Assembly (NCBI GenBank): GCA_028711995.1
Contig: JAQTRE010000017.1
Coordinates: 1 to 36,049, forward strand
DNA: 36,049 bases
Direction of reading: 5' to 3'
Origin: Dehalococcoidia bacterium
GTDB taxonomy: Bacteria > Chloroflexota > Dehalococcoidia > SZUA-161 > SpSt-899
Below, in pieces: positions 14,872-24,017 of this stretch (the first letter of the stretch is position 1; the number at the start of each line of letters is the position of its first letter). Under the pieces are notes generated by a model, which saw nothing but the letters and a program-made list of their open reading frames with translations, was not told where the DNA came from and did not search any database. The translations under genes were made by a program, and so were the position numbers.

Positions 14872-17313
14872 CTTCAGCGTCTTCTCAGCCTGCTTGCGCC
14901 TAGTGATATCTGTGAAGGTAGTAAATACCTGATAGGGCTTGTCTTCGCCCGGTTTGAACTGCGGAACGGCGCTGATGGATATCCAGTGGTATTGCGCATC
15001 AGACGGATTGAAAACACCCATGACGATGTCATTGACTGGTTTACCGGTTTCCAGTGAAGCGCTTGCCGGGTGAGCCTCTCTGGGGAAATCGGTGCCATCT
15101 TCTTTGAGGGTTTTCGCACCGGGATCAATCGAAGTGAGACCGTTCATTTGGGCCAGGGTCAATCCAAGGATTCTTTCCGCGGCTGGATTGGCGGATGTGA
15201 TCTCTCTGGCGGCATTTTGATAGACAACTCCCTGAGCCATGGTATCGAACAGAGTGCGATGCTTTTCTTCACTCTGCCGGAGCGCTTGTTCCGTCAGCTT
15301 GCGCTCGGTGATATCCATGACGATGAACGTTAATCCCAGCGATGGATCGCCCGGATCGAGAGGCGCACAATTCAGAGCCACGTCGATCTGTTCACCCGAT
15401 TTGAGTTGCCAACCCGTCTCGATAGCGCTTAACCCTTTTGCTGTAATTTGGCGGAGAATTTCGTGTTTTGTAGATTCATAAGCCGTTTGCGTGGGGAAAA
15501 AGAATCCGCAACTCTTCCCGATCAATTCCCTCCTTGAATAGCCAGTAATCTCACATAAAAGGGGGTTCAATTCTGTGATGGTATCGTTCATCATCACCCC
15601 GATCCCGGCAGGCGCAGTATTGATGATGCTTTCGATTCTGCTCTCGCTCAGCCGTAGCTCCTCCATCGCCTGCTTGATTTCGGTAATATCCTCACCGGAA
15701 CTGAGGGTGCCAACAATATTGTCTGCTTCATCCCGGAGAATGGTATTGTCCCAGGCAATCATTCTCTCCTGGCCGGTTTTGGTCAGGACAGGATTTTCCA
15801 CATACTTGCCTGATACCATATCCCCAGATAGCATCTTTTGGAAGTAGTTTCGTTTGATTGCGTTTTTCATCCGTTCAGGCAGGAAATGATCGAACCAGTC
15901 CCTGCCTGTGACTTCAGCTTCTTCGTACCCCAGTATTTCGCATCCCTTTTTGTTGATGAGGGTGACTTTACCATCAGCGTTGATGGCTACGATGATTACT
16001 CCCGCAATATTCAGATATTGTTGTGCTGTGTCGCGCTCCTTCTTGAACATCTCCTCGGCCCGCTTGCGTTCGGTGATGTCTGCTATCGTTCCTGCAAAAC
16101 GAACAGGTTTACCGAAATCATCACTAATAATCTTCCCTTTGGCATTGCAGTGTTTCAGCAGTCCATCGCCCGAAACCAGCCGGGTATCGAGATCTAATGG
16201 TTCACCCGTTTCAAAAGAATGCTGGAATGATTGGCCGTATCTGGCGAAATCATCGGGATGAATGAACTTGCCGTTGGCTTCGAAGCTCGGAACGTAATCC
16301 TGCTGGCTTACGCCAAAAATCTGATAGGTCTCATCGGACCACCAGACGCGATTGGTCTCTAAATCCCACTCCCAGCTTCCAACAGCGGCAACTTGTTGGG
16401 CTTCATTCAACCTTTCCAGTAGTGCCGATTTCTGGCGCGCTGTTTCTTTCAGAGCCTCCTCTGCTTTCTTGCGCTCGGTGATATCTCTTTGAATAGCGAT
16501 CGCATGGATGGTTTCTCCCTGATCGTCAAGAACGGGGGCAATGGTGATGTCAATGATTCTGTGTGCAGTTTTTTCCAGTTTGACCTGTTCTTCTTTTCCT
16601 GTGTCATAGTTGATCTCAAACCGAGCGATTTTTCCGCTGCGAAAAACGTCCTCAACCAGCGGCAAAAAGCCTTGTTCTTTCACCTGTATGTCTTGCAGGA
16701 CATTATATTTACCAACGATCTCCTCATCCGTGATCTTCAGGAAATCGCGCAGTGCTTGATTTAATCTGATGACCGTTCCCTTTTCGTCAGAGACCCACAT
16801 CGGATCAGGGGTATTGTCGATGACGCTTTCCAAAAAACTGTGGGAATCTCTGAGGTCTGCACTCAACCTCTCGCGTTCGGTTATATCCCGCACAAACTCC
16901 AGATAGACGGGCTTGTGGCTAAAGGAGATAGTTTCGGCGTTGATCTCCACGGGCACCTTTCGGCCATCTTTGTGCAGAAAAATGGTCTCATACCGGGAAG
17001 GGACGTCCTCGCCAGACATTCTTCTTTGGTAGCGGTCCATCACTGTGCCGAGAGCATCCGGGTGGATATACCGGGTTATGAGGGTACCTTGGATCTCTTG
17101 GGCGGTATACCCGAGGATCTTGAGCGAAGCAGGATTGGCATATTGGATGATTTCATCCTGAACGATGCAGATGCCGTCATCAGCCAGTTCCACCAGGTTG
17201 CGGTAGAGGGAATCGTTCTCTTGGGGCGCTTGCACCTTTGCTTGCTTGTGTTCAACTCCTGCAGAGAGGCGTTGCTCCGGACGTTTGTTGGTGCGGGTAA
17301 AGGGCGGTTTCAT
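13399..17313 (-). CDS. Sensor histidine kinase with eight PAS domains
   Basis: About 1304 residues, no membrane segment and no receiver. PAS domains lie at about 35-150, 155-283, 300-418, 425-548, 552-673, 678-808, 813-930 and 935-1058; most end in the linker DITERK or a variant. HisKA has phospho-His 1086 in SVSHELRTP; HATPase has [23 protein letters not shown] and GGSGLGLS. I start it at the ATG at 17313, which has a perfect AGGAGGTG eight bases upstream; the frame is open 16 codons further. From about residue 816 to the end it matches the kinase at 5779-9753 without gaps, while the N-terminal PAS domains differ. Upstream lies a frameshifted remnant of a receiver-PAS region, so the present N terminus is probably newly arranged. 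No regulator gene is adjacent. Confidence 0.92.
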   Translation of the reverse strand: MKPPFTRTNKRPEQRLSAGVEHKQAKVQAPQENDSLYRNLVELADDGICIVQDEIIQYANPASLKILGYTAQEIQGTLITRYIHPDALGTVMDRYQRRMSGEDVPSRYETIFLHKDGRKVPVEINAETISFSHKPVYLEFVRDITERERLSADLRDSHSFLESVIDNTPDPMWVSDEKGTVIRLNQALRDFLKITDEEIVGKYNVLQDIQVKEQGFLPLVEDVFRSGKIARFEINYDTGKEEQVKLEKTAHRIIDITIAPVLDDQGETIHAIAIQRDITERKKAEEALKETARQKSALLERLNEAQQVAAVGSWEWDLETNRVWWSDETYQIFGVSQQDYVPSFEANGKFIHPDDFARYGQSFQHSFETGEPLDLDTRLVSGDGLLKHCNAKGKIISDDFGKPVRFAGTIADITERKRAEEMFKKERDTAQQYLNIAGVIIVAINADGKVTLINKKGCEILGYEEAEVTGRDWFDHFLPERMKNAIKRNYFQKMLSGDMVSGKYVENPVLTKTGQERMIAWDNTILRDEADNIVGTLSSGEDITEIKQAMEELRLSESRIESIINTAPAGIGVMMNDTITELNPLLCEITGYSRRELIGKSCGFFFPTQTAYESTKHEILRQITAKGLSAIETGWQLKSGEQIDVALNCAPLDPGDPSLGLTFIVMDITERKLTEQALRQSEEKHRTLFDTMAQGVVYQNAAREITSANPAAERILGLTLAQMNGLTSIDPGAKTLKEDGTDFPREAHPASASLETGKPVNDIVMGVFNPSDAQYHWISISAVPQFKPGEDKPYQVFTTFTDITRRKQAEKTLKESEEKFRALTEYSPGSIVRVDRGCRHLYVNTAQAKITGISQDAWIGKTSRELGIAKDMCTLSENAIDEVFRTGKVKRLEICLPNGRYFDSILSPELDAEGKVKAVICSTRDISAQKQVENELRQSREMYRAATEAFPDAIGIINLQGIITYLSQQAAKEFGYEDAEEMLGKNFLDLFASAEGHEKIALDFQKTLREGISRDVEYTLWRKDGTPFAASISASVIRDDSGMPTSIIGCTRDITDRKRAEQETARARALEGLDLMKTALLASVSHELRTPLTSIKGLASTLLQPDVTWDLQTQQEFLHDIEQAANGLTYIVGDLIDMSQLEAGTMRMENVPSKIPTILNQIHHQLITAARKHTLEIKAASDLPLINCDEIRIGQVITNLISNAASYSEEGTTITLEAKHIGENIEVSVTDQGIGIAENELGRVFDRFYRLETGVTRRRGGSGLGLSISKGIIESHGGNIWVQSQEGKGSRFNFTLPVSKMTKT

Positions 17314-17357
17314 TCTTTCCCACCTCCTCTGGCTCAGCCCATGGGCCGAGTGCTTCA

Positions 17358-17550
17358 TCAAACCTCTTCCCCACGATTTCTGCTCTTTCCGGACGTGTCC
17401 TTCCCCAAAAGGGCCTTATTGACGTCAATGATCTTTCTTTCCGGATCAAGCACGCAGAGGTGATCGATCTTGCTCTTGATCAATTCCTCCCGGTGGGATT
17501 CGGCTTCCGCTATCGATTCGGTCTTTGAGTGGTTTGGTGGGGTATGTTAT
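17358..17550 (-). pseudogene. Remnant of a receiver-PAS kinase N terminus
   Basis: Read on the minus strand, 17548 down to about 17517 encodes TKPLKDRI in a setting matching the end of the receiver of the first kinase (YLTKPLKDRE). After a frame change near 17508 another frame encodes IAEAESHREELIKSKIDHLC, then [17 protein letters not shown], stopping at 17358. That matches the linker and second PAS of the first kinase (IDEIAEAKSY, LCVVDLKGTLIDVNDAYLKLLG). Against the intact gene, the first PAS is missing and five bases (GAAAT) are lost at RIDEIAEA. This is a decayed piece of the second kinase's former N terminus. Confidence 0.75.
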
Positions 17551-17811
17551 TAGACAGGTGACCTTTGACGTTGTGCGTCTCTTCACCCTGCTTTAATGGC
17601 AGCCTCCCGGTTGTCTCATTTGAAAATCTGGGATAATCAGGCCGGCTGGGGAACCTCTGGTTTGAGTAATAAAGGAGACTCCCTGCCGGGAGATATCCTC
17701 AAGCGAGAACGGAGAAAGAAACCTCAGTATATCACATTTGCTTGGGCCTGTCCACTCGAACTCTCTTCCAATACAAGATGAACCAAAGAGCGTATGTTCC
17801 CTTCATGTTTT
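17551..17811. other. Intergenic region holding the former kinase leader
   Basis: Bases 17573-17640 align with 9806-9872 upstream of the first kinase, so this is the old promoter/leader of the second kinase. No gene seen. No clear terminator for the phosphohexomutase gene region was found here. Confidence 0.5.
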
Positions 17812-19233
17812 CTAAATTTTCAGGACAGCTCTTCCTTCAGCGATGATCCTTTCGGCCTGACCCAGGCTGGGAGCCTCAGCATATATTCTAAGGAGAGGCT
17901 CGGTGCCGGAGAAGCGGATCAGCAGCCATGAGCCATCGGCCAGGCAGAAATGAAAACCATCATCGGCATTTACCTTCTTCACCTCGACTCCGCCCAAACG
18001 TGCCGGTAGATTAGATTTGAGACGACGGATGATCGCTTCCCGGTCCCCGGCGGGAAATTCCACATCCACCCGGTCATAGTGATGAGGTCCCACCTTGCTG
18101 TAAAGATAATCGATGAGTTCAGAAGGTTTCTTGCCCGTCCTGGCCACGAGGTCGAGCAGGTAGAGCCCGGCGAGGATGCCATCCCGTTCCGGGATATGAT
18201 TGCGAAAACCGAATCCGCTGCTCTCTTCCCCTCCGATCATGGCATCATGCTGGAGCATGAGCGGGGCAACGTACTTGAATCCTACCTTTGTCTCATAGAG
18301 TGGAACGTCATACATGGCGGCGAGTTTGTTGAGCATACTGGTGGTGGTCAGTGTTTTGACGATGGCCCCGCGTTCGCCGCGCACCTCCAGAAGATACAAG
18401 GCGAGGAGGGCGAATATCTGCAGAGGGGTCAGCGGGTTGCCCTTTTCGTCCACCACACCGATGCGATCTGCATCTCCATCAGTGGCCAGGCCGATGTCCG
18501 CGCCGGTTTTGGGGACGAAGGCGCAAAGCTCGGCCAGATTGCGGCCAATAGGTTCGGGCTGCTTCAAGCCGGGGAAGGAAGGATTACGTTCCCCGTGAAT
18601 CTCAACCACCTCAGTTTTGCCCCCGGCAAGGATATTTTTGAAATAGCCCATCCCGGCGCCGAACATGGAATCCACCGCAATCTTTATGCCGGCCTGGCGA
18701 ATCCTCTCAATATCGATCAACTCGCCCATCTGCTGAACATAAGGGGCGTCTATTTCGAGATAACTGACCAGCCCATTACTCACGGCTTCTTTTAATTCGA
18801 TTCGCTTCACCCTGTCTTTGCGGATGATCTCAGGCAGGCGTTTCTCAACATCCTGTTCCATTTCGGTTGGCGCGCTGGCTCCGTCGGAAGACTTGAGCTT
18901 GAATCCGTTCCATTCCCCCGGATTATGGCTGGCCGTGATGACGATGCCTCCGGCAGCTTTCTGACGAACGATGCCAAAGCTCACCAGAGGGGTGGGAACT
19001 GCTTTTGCACAGAGACTGACTTTGATCCCGTTGGCGGCGATAACTTCGGCGGCTGCATCGGCAAACCGTTCGGAAGCAAAGCGCGTGTCGTATCCGATTA
19101 CCAGCCCCTGAGATGCGGTGCCTTTGGCGTGAAGGTAGTCTGCCAGGCTTTGAGCGCAATACCGCACATTGGCCACCGTAAAATCATCGGCGATGATTCC
19201 TCTCCATCCGTCTGTGCCAAATTTGATTTGCAT
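17812..19233 (-). CDS. Phosphoglucomutase/phosphomannomutase family protein
   Basis: 473 residues, the alpha-D-phosphohexomutase family length. Landmarks in order: FGTDGWRGIIADDF at the N terminus; the phosphoserine loop ITASHNPGEWNGFK with Ser102; the Mg2+ loop DGDADRIGVVD near 253-264; GGEESSGFGF, the sugar-binding loop; and RFSGTEPLLRIYAE near the C terminus, the phosphate-binding loop. It moves phosphate between C6 and C1 (or C1 and C6) of glucose, mannose or glucosamine, supplying nucleotide-sugar synthesis. GAGGAGACGAAG precedes the ATG. Which sugar it prefers is not settled by the sequence; the glucosamine-specific GlmM is usually shorter (about 445). It may supply sugar phosphates to surface glycans such as those of the glycosyltransferase at 1357-2349. 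Confidence 0.9.
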   Translation of the reverse strand: MQIKFGTDGWRGIIADDFTVANVRYCAQSLADYLHAKGTASQGLVIGYDTRFASERFADAAAEVIAANGIKVSLCAKAVPTPLVSFGIVRQKAAGGIVITASHNPGEWNGFKLKSSDGASAPTEMEQDVEKRLPEIIRKDRVKRIELKEAVSNGLVSYLEIDAPYVQQMGELIDIERIRQAGIKIAVDSMFGAGMGYFKNILAGGKTEVVEIHGERNPSFPGLKQPEPIGRNLAELCAFVPKTGADIGLATDGDADRIGVVDEKGNPLTPLQIFALLALYLLEVRGERGAIVKTLTTTSMLNKLAAMYDVPLYETKVGFKYVAPLMLQHDAMIGGEESSGFGFRNHIPERDGILAGLYLLDLVARTGKKPSELIDYLYSKVGPHHYDRVDVEFPAGDREAIIRRLKSNLPARLGGVEVKKVNADDGFHFCLADGSWLLIRFSGTEPLLRIYAEAPSLGQAERIIAEGRAVLKI

Positions 19234-19374
19234 CTTCGTCTCCTCGGCGCGTCATCTGAACTAAGGAGCCTCTGGTCGAGTCCTTATCAACCCAGGGCCC
19301 CCGGCAGGAGGTATCCTGCACCTCTTAATCAGAGCTTCCCTAACTAATGCTTATAATTGCCTTCGGCTTCATCT

Positions 19375-20907
19375 CTAGCGTTTGATCACCGTCAGCACGA
19401 TGTGCTCACCGGTCGTCTCAGCACCAATCAGGTCCGCATTCAGATCCCAGGTGATCTTTTTGGCTTCTTCATTAATCCTGCCCTTGAAAGGACCAATCGG
19501 CAAAGGAAGCTTGCCCAGATCAAAATCGATGCCGATGATATCTATTCTGGGTTTGGCAGCCTCGATGATCACTCTCGCCTTGACGTTCAGCTTCCCGCGG
19601 AAAATGGCGTATTTGAATCGAGCCGATGCCTCCACAGTGCCGTCACTGTTCAGCCCGGCTTCCATATTGTACATCTCGGCCGGATTATCGGGCCCGGTAA
19701 CCCATTTCATCAGCTTTCCGGCGATCTCTTCCTCGCTGAAAGTCAGGGTTACTTTCTCCCCTGACACTGCTCTGTATACGTCGTATTTGAAGGCGGCATA
19801 TTTTTGGTCGAATCGACTGGCCAGTTCGGCGATGCGTCCGTCAACTGCGCCTTGCGTCACACTGGTCCTGCCCGGCTCATCTCCCTTCAGGCGTTCGATC
19901 TTGGCCGGCAGGGTAATCTGGTCCAGAATGCCGTCTTGTGTGGCGGTCTGCAGATCAATGCGCCATCGGTCGTTCTTGCCGGTCTGGCATTGTCTCTCCT
20001 GGCGGAAAATCCGGGTGAGGGCGGTTCCATTTCTCACAAAACCTTCTACCACCAGGTTGATCTGCGCGTCGTCCTGGCCGACCAGCACAAGGCTGAAAGT
20101 GCCTTCTGACGGGTTGGGTATCTCGATGAAGCGAGTTTCATCCCCGTAGCTGCTGGTGATGGCTCCCGGTATCTGGTTGACGGTGATTCCCGGCCGTACC
20201 GTTCCGGCACTTCGCGCTGCAGGGTCAACCGCCTTCATCCATGCCGACTCTGAATTGACGGAGAGCCTCAGCATGCTCTCCGATATTGGAATAGGACTCA
20301 CGGCAGAGGGCTGTCCTCCCGGCCGGGCCGTGCTTTGTGTGCCCGCCGTCACCGTTACGCTTACCCCTTGAGCAAGGAGGCTTCCTTCTCCCTGAAAGAC
20401 GCTCATCGTCGTTTGGCCATCGGTTCCCACTGCCAGTCGGATGGTGGTTCCCCTGACCGCGGCAACTGCAGCTGTGGTTTCGACTTCATACTTGGAGGCG
20501 GTGTCAGTCAGCTTTTGCACGCGATTCCATGTTTGGCCCGCCTTCTGCTTCAGCCGAACCACGGTTGAACCTGTCTGGGGAAGTCTCTCGATCTGCCCGA
20601 TGGAGACCTCCGTATCCGGGTCAAGCGTTATGGTGCTGCCTTCAAAGAAGGTGATTGCCGCATAGGAATCGACACTGGTCTTGACGCTGTCTGCGGCGGA
20701 GAGCTTCATACCGTTATGGGCTTCCTTCCACTGCCCCGTGCTTCCTTTCATAACGAACACATCGCCGGAGAGGATCGAGAGGGTAGTAGAGTCCGAATAA
20801 GATGTTTGCGATGAGAAGACCGAAGGGACCAGAATGAGTCCCCCCAATAACAGAATCACCGCCAGAGAAACAGCCAGCACGCTCAGTATGATCTGCTTTC
20901 TTGTCAT
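19375..20907 (-). CDS. Membrane-anchored FecR-domain protein
   Basis: 510 residues. The start is the ATG at 20907, with AAGGAG seven bases upstream; it opens MTRKQIILSVLAVSLAVILL, a signal anchor of about 20 residues. Residues about 45-200 form a FecR domain: a Ser/Thr-rich start (LSILSGDVFVMKGSTGQWK), AITFFEGSTITLDPDTEVSI and VETTAAVAAVRGTTIRLAV. In transport systems FecR relays an outer-membrane signal to a sigma factor, but stand-alone FecR-domain proteins like this are common and of unknown role. The C-terminal half (from about 330) is a separate beta-rich region with KVTLTFSEEEIAGKLMKWV. No FecI-type sigma factor or TonB receptor is nearby. A 6-bp hairpin (19304-19319) lies past its stop. 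Confidence 0.8.
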   Translation of the reverse strand: MTRKQIILSVLAVSLAVILLLGGLILVPSVFSSQTSYSDSTTLSILSGDVFVMKGSTGQWKEAHNGMKLSAADSVKTSVDSYAAITFFEGSTITLDPDTEVSIGQIERLPQTGSTVVRLKQKAGQTWNRVQKLTDTASKYEVETTAAVAAVRGTTIRLAVGTDGQTTMSVFQGEGSLLAQGVSVTVTAGTQSTARPGGQPSAVSPIPISESMLRLSVNSESAWMKAVDPAARSAGTVRPGITVNQIPGAITSSYGDETRFIEIPNPSEGTFSLVLVGQDDAQINLVVEGFVRNGTALTRIFRQERQCQTGKNDRWRIDLQTATQDGILDQITLPAKIERLKGDEPGRTSVTQGAVDGRIAELASRFDQKYAAFKYDVYRAVSGEKVTLTFSEEEIAGKLMKWVTGPDNPAEMYNMEAGLNSDGTVEASARFKYAIFRGKLNVKARVIIEAAKPRIDIIGIDFDLGKLPLPIGPFKGRINEEAKKITWDLNADLIGAETTGEHIVLTVIKR

Positions 20908-21348
20908 GATTCTCCTTTTGAACCTTATGGGGAATACTGCAGCCATTCTAGCATATTCGCGAGGGGTAAAATAGCCGAACCTCTCAGAATGACGGCGAAT
21001 TATTCAGTTTTTTCGCACAGCGTTAGGGTTGGAGTGAAAATTGACTAAATTGCCTCAGGAGGGCGGTATTTCATGGAGATGTCCCCGAGATCGGAGCCAC
21101 CTGTAACGCCTGGGCAGGAAGCGGTCTTCTGATTTCGCTGCGGTTCGGTGAAGTAACAACCTGGATTCAGAAAAGTAGCTGTATTTACGTGGAGGGGAGG
21201 CAACTCGAATGCTTGTTTCGCAGGAGTGATCGATAAAATGCGCAAAATGGAGAGAGGAGAAGGCAATCAGCCCAAGGGAATATGGCCTGCAGTCCTGATT
21301 CCGTCGAACAAGCACGGTCAAAGAGCAGCAGTGTACAGTTAAATAAGA
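20908..21348. other. Long intergenic region with two weak micro-ORFs
   Basis: No established gene. Two short frames have ribosome-site-like sequences on the plus strand: one of 17 codons at 21073 (AGGAGGG about ten bases upstream) and one of 34 codons at 21238-21342 (AGGAG 11 bases upstream; begins MRKMERGEGNQPKGIWPAV). The second ends just before the large hairpin at 21349. No promoter supports either, so I do not call them genes. Confidence 0.3.
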
Positions 21349-21381
21349 GGGAGGGGTGCCTTCTCAGAAGGCACCCCTCCC
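21349..21381 (-). terminator. Long GC-rich intrinsic terminator of the PKD protein gene
   Basis: GGGAGGGGTGCCTT pairs perfectly (14 bp) with AAGGCACCCCTCCC around CTCAG. On the minus strand it is followed by CTCTTATTT, a T-rich tail, and it sits about 50 bases after the PKD gene stop. Confidence 0.7.
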
Positions 21382-21429
21382 TTCATTGCGTCGGGCAGAT
21401 TTCCTTGCCCCTATTCGGATGATCCTTAC

Positions 21430-22584
21430 TTACATGGGAGGAGGAGGCACGAGACAGTCAGAGCACTGCGTAACATTTCCAGCGTTGTCAACCGCTGTGA
21501 CCACAGGCTCGCTCGGCAAAGTAATATGCCAAGTGACTGCATCTGCCTGCTCGTTGGTACTGCCTATCTTCTTGATCGAAGGTTCTGCCCCCGGAGCCTC
21601 AGTGAATTTTATCACTATGCCGCTCTCGAACGGCCCGAACATATGAGTATCTTCGGCCGTGCCGACATATATCTCAGGCGAGGCATCACAGATGTCCTCG
21701 GAGATCAGTTGGTAGAATCCATCAGGATTCTGGTTTGGTTTGTCATTGCCCCGATTCTTTCCGGGAATAATGTTCCCGTGCGGATTCACACTTTCCACAC
21801 ATCTCATCTCAGGAGGTGTAGTATCTTCCACCGTTATGGTGACCATATCGGTATCGGTGAACTGACCGTCATATACCTCAAGCGTTATTTCTGTGATGCC
21901 CAGATCAAATAATACGGTTGGGTTCACCCCTGTGGCGATAACAGCCTCGCCTACTTTCCATGTGTAAGCCAGTGGATCGAGGAATCCATCATCCGTGGAA
22001 CCTGAGCCATCAAGCGTCACCTCAGTTCCTTCATGCGATTCTTGTTCCACAGTCTGGTCATCGCCAGCATCCGCCACGGGCGGCTGGTTGTGAGCGACAC
22101 TGAGGTCGAAGAGCTTCGGACTGTCTTTGATTCCATCGCTATCTTCGTCCATGCTGCTGCGAGTGAAATCGACCACAATCTTCAGGTATTGCCCATCAGG
22201 TACAGTGATATCCTGCATGTTCTGGCCATTTGAAACCTGCTGTGGCGTACCAAAGGTTATTCCGTCATTGCTGCTGGCCACAAACACTTCAATCGATCCA
22301 TCACCTGGCTCAGCAGCTGTCCAGCTTATGGTGGTCCACTTGGCACCAGAGATGCCGCTGTCATTGACCACAGTCCATGACCCATTGTTCGGCGGGGCGA
22401 TCAAGGTGCTTCCAGTCATATCACTGTAGTTGTAAAGATTGCCGTCAACAGTTACAACAAGGTCCACTGCACCAATTAGCGTTAAGCCGTCAGCACCAGC
22501 AGGTCCAGCAGTTGGATCGATCCGATAAACCTTACCGTTGAGATACCCAGTGACCCATATTTTGCCGTTGGCGTCCACAGCCAC
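21430..22584 (-). CDS. 5'-truncated surface-type protein: NHL-like propeller repeat plus PKD domain
   Basis: The frame that can be read from the GTG at 22584 gives 384 residues; it is open further to 22727 (DDHIWVAHSLNAGNDTVGHI and onward), where an in-frame TGA closes it. No start with a ribosome site and no signal peptide is found. The first part is a beta-propeller-like repeat (AVDANGKIWVTGYLNGKVYRI), then a discoidin-like beta region (about 60-160), then a PKD/Ig-like domain from PPVADAGDDQTVEQ to DMVTITVEDTTPPEM, and a C-terminal domain ending CSDCLVPPPPM. Proteins of this build are normally secreted. I judge it a fragment whose 5' part, with signal peptide and further repeats, is lost; it may not be expressed. 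Confidence 0.6.
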   Translation of the reverse strand: MAVDANGKIWVTGYLNGKVYRIDPTAGPAGADGLTLIGAVDLVVTVDGNLYNYSDMTGSTLIAPPNNGSWTVVNDSGISGAKWTTISWTAAEPGDGSIEVFVASSNDGITFGTPQQVSNGQNMQDITVPDGQYLKIVVDFTRSSMDEDSDGIKDSPKLFDLSVAHNQPPVADAGDDQTVEQESHEGTEVTLDGSGSTDDGFLDPLAYTWKVGEAVIATGVNPTVLFDLGITEITLEVYDGQFTDTDMVTITVEDTTPPEMRCVESVNPHGNIIPGKNRGNDKPNQNPDGFYQLISEDICDASPEIYVGTAEDTHMFGPFESGIVIKFTEAPGAEPSIKKIGSTNEQADAVTWHITLPSEPVVTAVDNAGNVTQCSDCLVPPPPM

Positions 22585-22775
22585 GCCTGTCGGTCCAACA
22601 TTTGCGTTAGAAACAGTCGGCTCAAGGTCTACGTTGCCGATAAACGTTCCATCATTGAGGATATGTCCAACTGTGTCATTGCCAGCGTTCAGGCTATGCG
22701 CTACCCAGATGTGATCATCAAGGCCTCAATTCCTCGTCTGATAAGCGTTCTGCCGACTTAAGGCCCATATACACG

Positions 22776-22808
22776 GGTTTACCCTAATGTACAAACTCAG
22801 GTTTACCC
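22776..22808 (+). promoter_or_regulatory. Direct repeat operator candidate
   Basis: GGTTTACCC occurs at 22776-22784 and again at 22800-22808, start-to-start 24 bases; the first also forms the palindrome GGGTTTACCC. They lie just upstream of the TACAAT at 22834-22839. OmpR-type regulators bind direct repeats, so autoregulation by the gene downstream is plausible. Confidence 0.4.
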
Positions 22809-22833
22809 CATTTCTCACAGACGCCAGCCCTAG

Positions 22834-22839
22834 TACAAT
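22834..22839 (+). promoter_or_regulatory. Possible -10 element of the orphan response regulator gene
   Basis: TACAAT without a good -35 at 17 bases, as expected for an activator-dependent promoter. Start site would be near 22846. Confidence 0.3.
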
Positions 22840-22990
22840 GAGAGGTGATAGACTCGTTGCTGAGAACTAATTGCCTTCGGAAAACGCTTTGGTGCTGGTT
22901 GGACCGAACCCCGCACTCCCAATGTGGTCTCCGGCAGTGCCCATGACAGGCATCAGATGTTCGAGATATCCAACAGGAGTTGGAAGACCG

Positions 22991-23710
22991 ATGAAAGTTC
23001 TGATCATTGAAGATGACGCGGAGATCACCGAGGCCATTTCCTTGTGTTTTCATCTCCGGTGGCCTGATGCGAAGGTTGTTGCTGCCAGCCAGGGGCTGGT
23101 TGGAGTCGACCTCGTAGAGACGGAGACCCCCGATATCGTCATTCTGGATATCGGACTGCCCGACATGGACGGCTTTGAGGTCTGCCGCCGGATCCGCCTT
23201 TTCTCCAATGCGCCTATTGTCATGCTGACCGCAAGGGATCAGGAGTTTGATAAGGTTAAAGGGCTTGAACTGGGCGCTGATGACTACATCACCAAACCAT
23301 TCAGTCATGTCGAGCTCCTGGCCCGGGTGAAAACAGTGCTGCGCCGTTCAACGATGCCAGACATTGGAAAAGGGCCGGAACCTCTTAGCATCGGCAAGGT
23401 CTCCATTGACTTCAGCACTCACCAAGTATTATCAGATGGGGTAGAGGTTAGACTGACTCCCCTCGAATACAGTCTGCTCTGCGTACTGGCGAGAAACGCG
23501 GGCAGAGTAATGCCGCATCGGGTCCTCCTACAAAAGGTGTGGGGTTCAGACCACAGCGATGCGGACGATTACCTCAAGGTATATGTTCAACGCCTTCGGG
23601 CAAAACTGGGAGACGAGCCTGCAGCGCCTAAGCTGATCGTCTCTGAGAGGGGAGTTGGATACAAGATCGAGAAGCCGGGCAGGCCTGATCCAGCGAAAAT
23701 TACCCGTTGA
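22991..23710 (+). CDS. OmpR/PhoB-type response regulator (orphan)
   Basis: 239 residues. Receiver at 1-120: acidic residues in IIEDDAE, phospho-Asp in IVILDIGLPDMDG, Thr in VMLTARD, Lys in YITKPFSHVELLARV. DNA-binding winged helix at about 135-230: LTPLEYSLLCVLARNAGRVM, then RVLLQKVWGSDHSDADDYLK and VYVQRLRAKLGDE, ending GVGYKIEKPG. The ATG at 22991 starts the receiver directly, with AGGAG and GGAAG upstream. No histidine kinase gene is next to it, so one of the window's cytoplasmic kinases or a distant one must phosphorylate it. Likely autoregulated through the direct repeats upstream. Confidence 0.9.
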   Translation: MKVLIIEDDAEITEAISLCFHLRWPDAKVVAASQGLVGVDLVETETPDIVILDIGLPDMDGFEVCRRIRLFSNAPIVMLTARDQEFDKVKGLELGADDYITKPFSHVELLARVKTVLRRSTMPDIGKGPEPLSIGKVSIDFSTHQVLSDGVEVRLTPLEYSLLCVLARNAGRVMPHRVLLQKVWGSDHSDADDYLKVYVQRLRAKLGDEPAAPKLIVSERGVGYKIEKPGRPDPAKITR

Positions 23711-24017
23711 CTTGGCCAAGCTTGTTGTGCCAGTGAAAATAGCAGTTGGCAACCTGGGCGCACCTCCATGTCCGAACCGTTTCCCCTGTAAGTCTGGCCT
23801 TGTTGCAAGCTATTTTTTCAGCCTCAAGAATCGCTATCGACCCAGTTCTGATAGATATATCTCACCGAGTATTTGTTGCCCAAAGTATTAGGTGGATCGC
23901 CTGGTTGTGCGACTTCTTCCATCTGCCAAGCTTAAATCCGTGTTTGATCCATCTTCGAGGCGTCGATTATCGGGGAACATAAGCGTTATGTCAACAGCGT
24001 AACATCGAGATGGCAGG
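23711..24017. other. Intergenic region without visible features
   Basis: Between convergent genes. I found no gene, no tRNA and no clear intrinsic terminator. Confidence 0.5.

Larger units (their letters stand above)
22728..22990. other. Regulatory region of the orphan response regulator
   Basis: Left boundary is the abrupt end of the truncated PKD gene. It holds two direct GGTTTACCC repeats and a TACAAT -10 (separate entries) and a leader of about 145 bases. The frame open upstream of the regulator's ATG (22871 on) codes for nothing recognisable. Confidence 0.45.

Noticed and set aside
19240-19340. Faint similarity between the region upstream of the phosphohexomutase and 17655-17710.
   Set aside because: Only scattered matches such as CTCTGGT and TATCCT; not enough to claim a repeat by eye.
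21238-21342. 34-codon frame with an AGGAG 11 bases upstream.
   Set aside because: No promoter, poor spacing, and the nearby hairpin reads better as a terminator for the opposite strand.
22871-22990. N-terminal extension of the orphan response regulator from an upstream ATG.
   Set aside because: The extra 40 residues (Pro/Cys-rich) are unlike any regulator, while the ATG at 22991 starts the receiver exactly and has a ribosome site.
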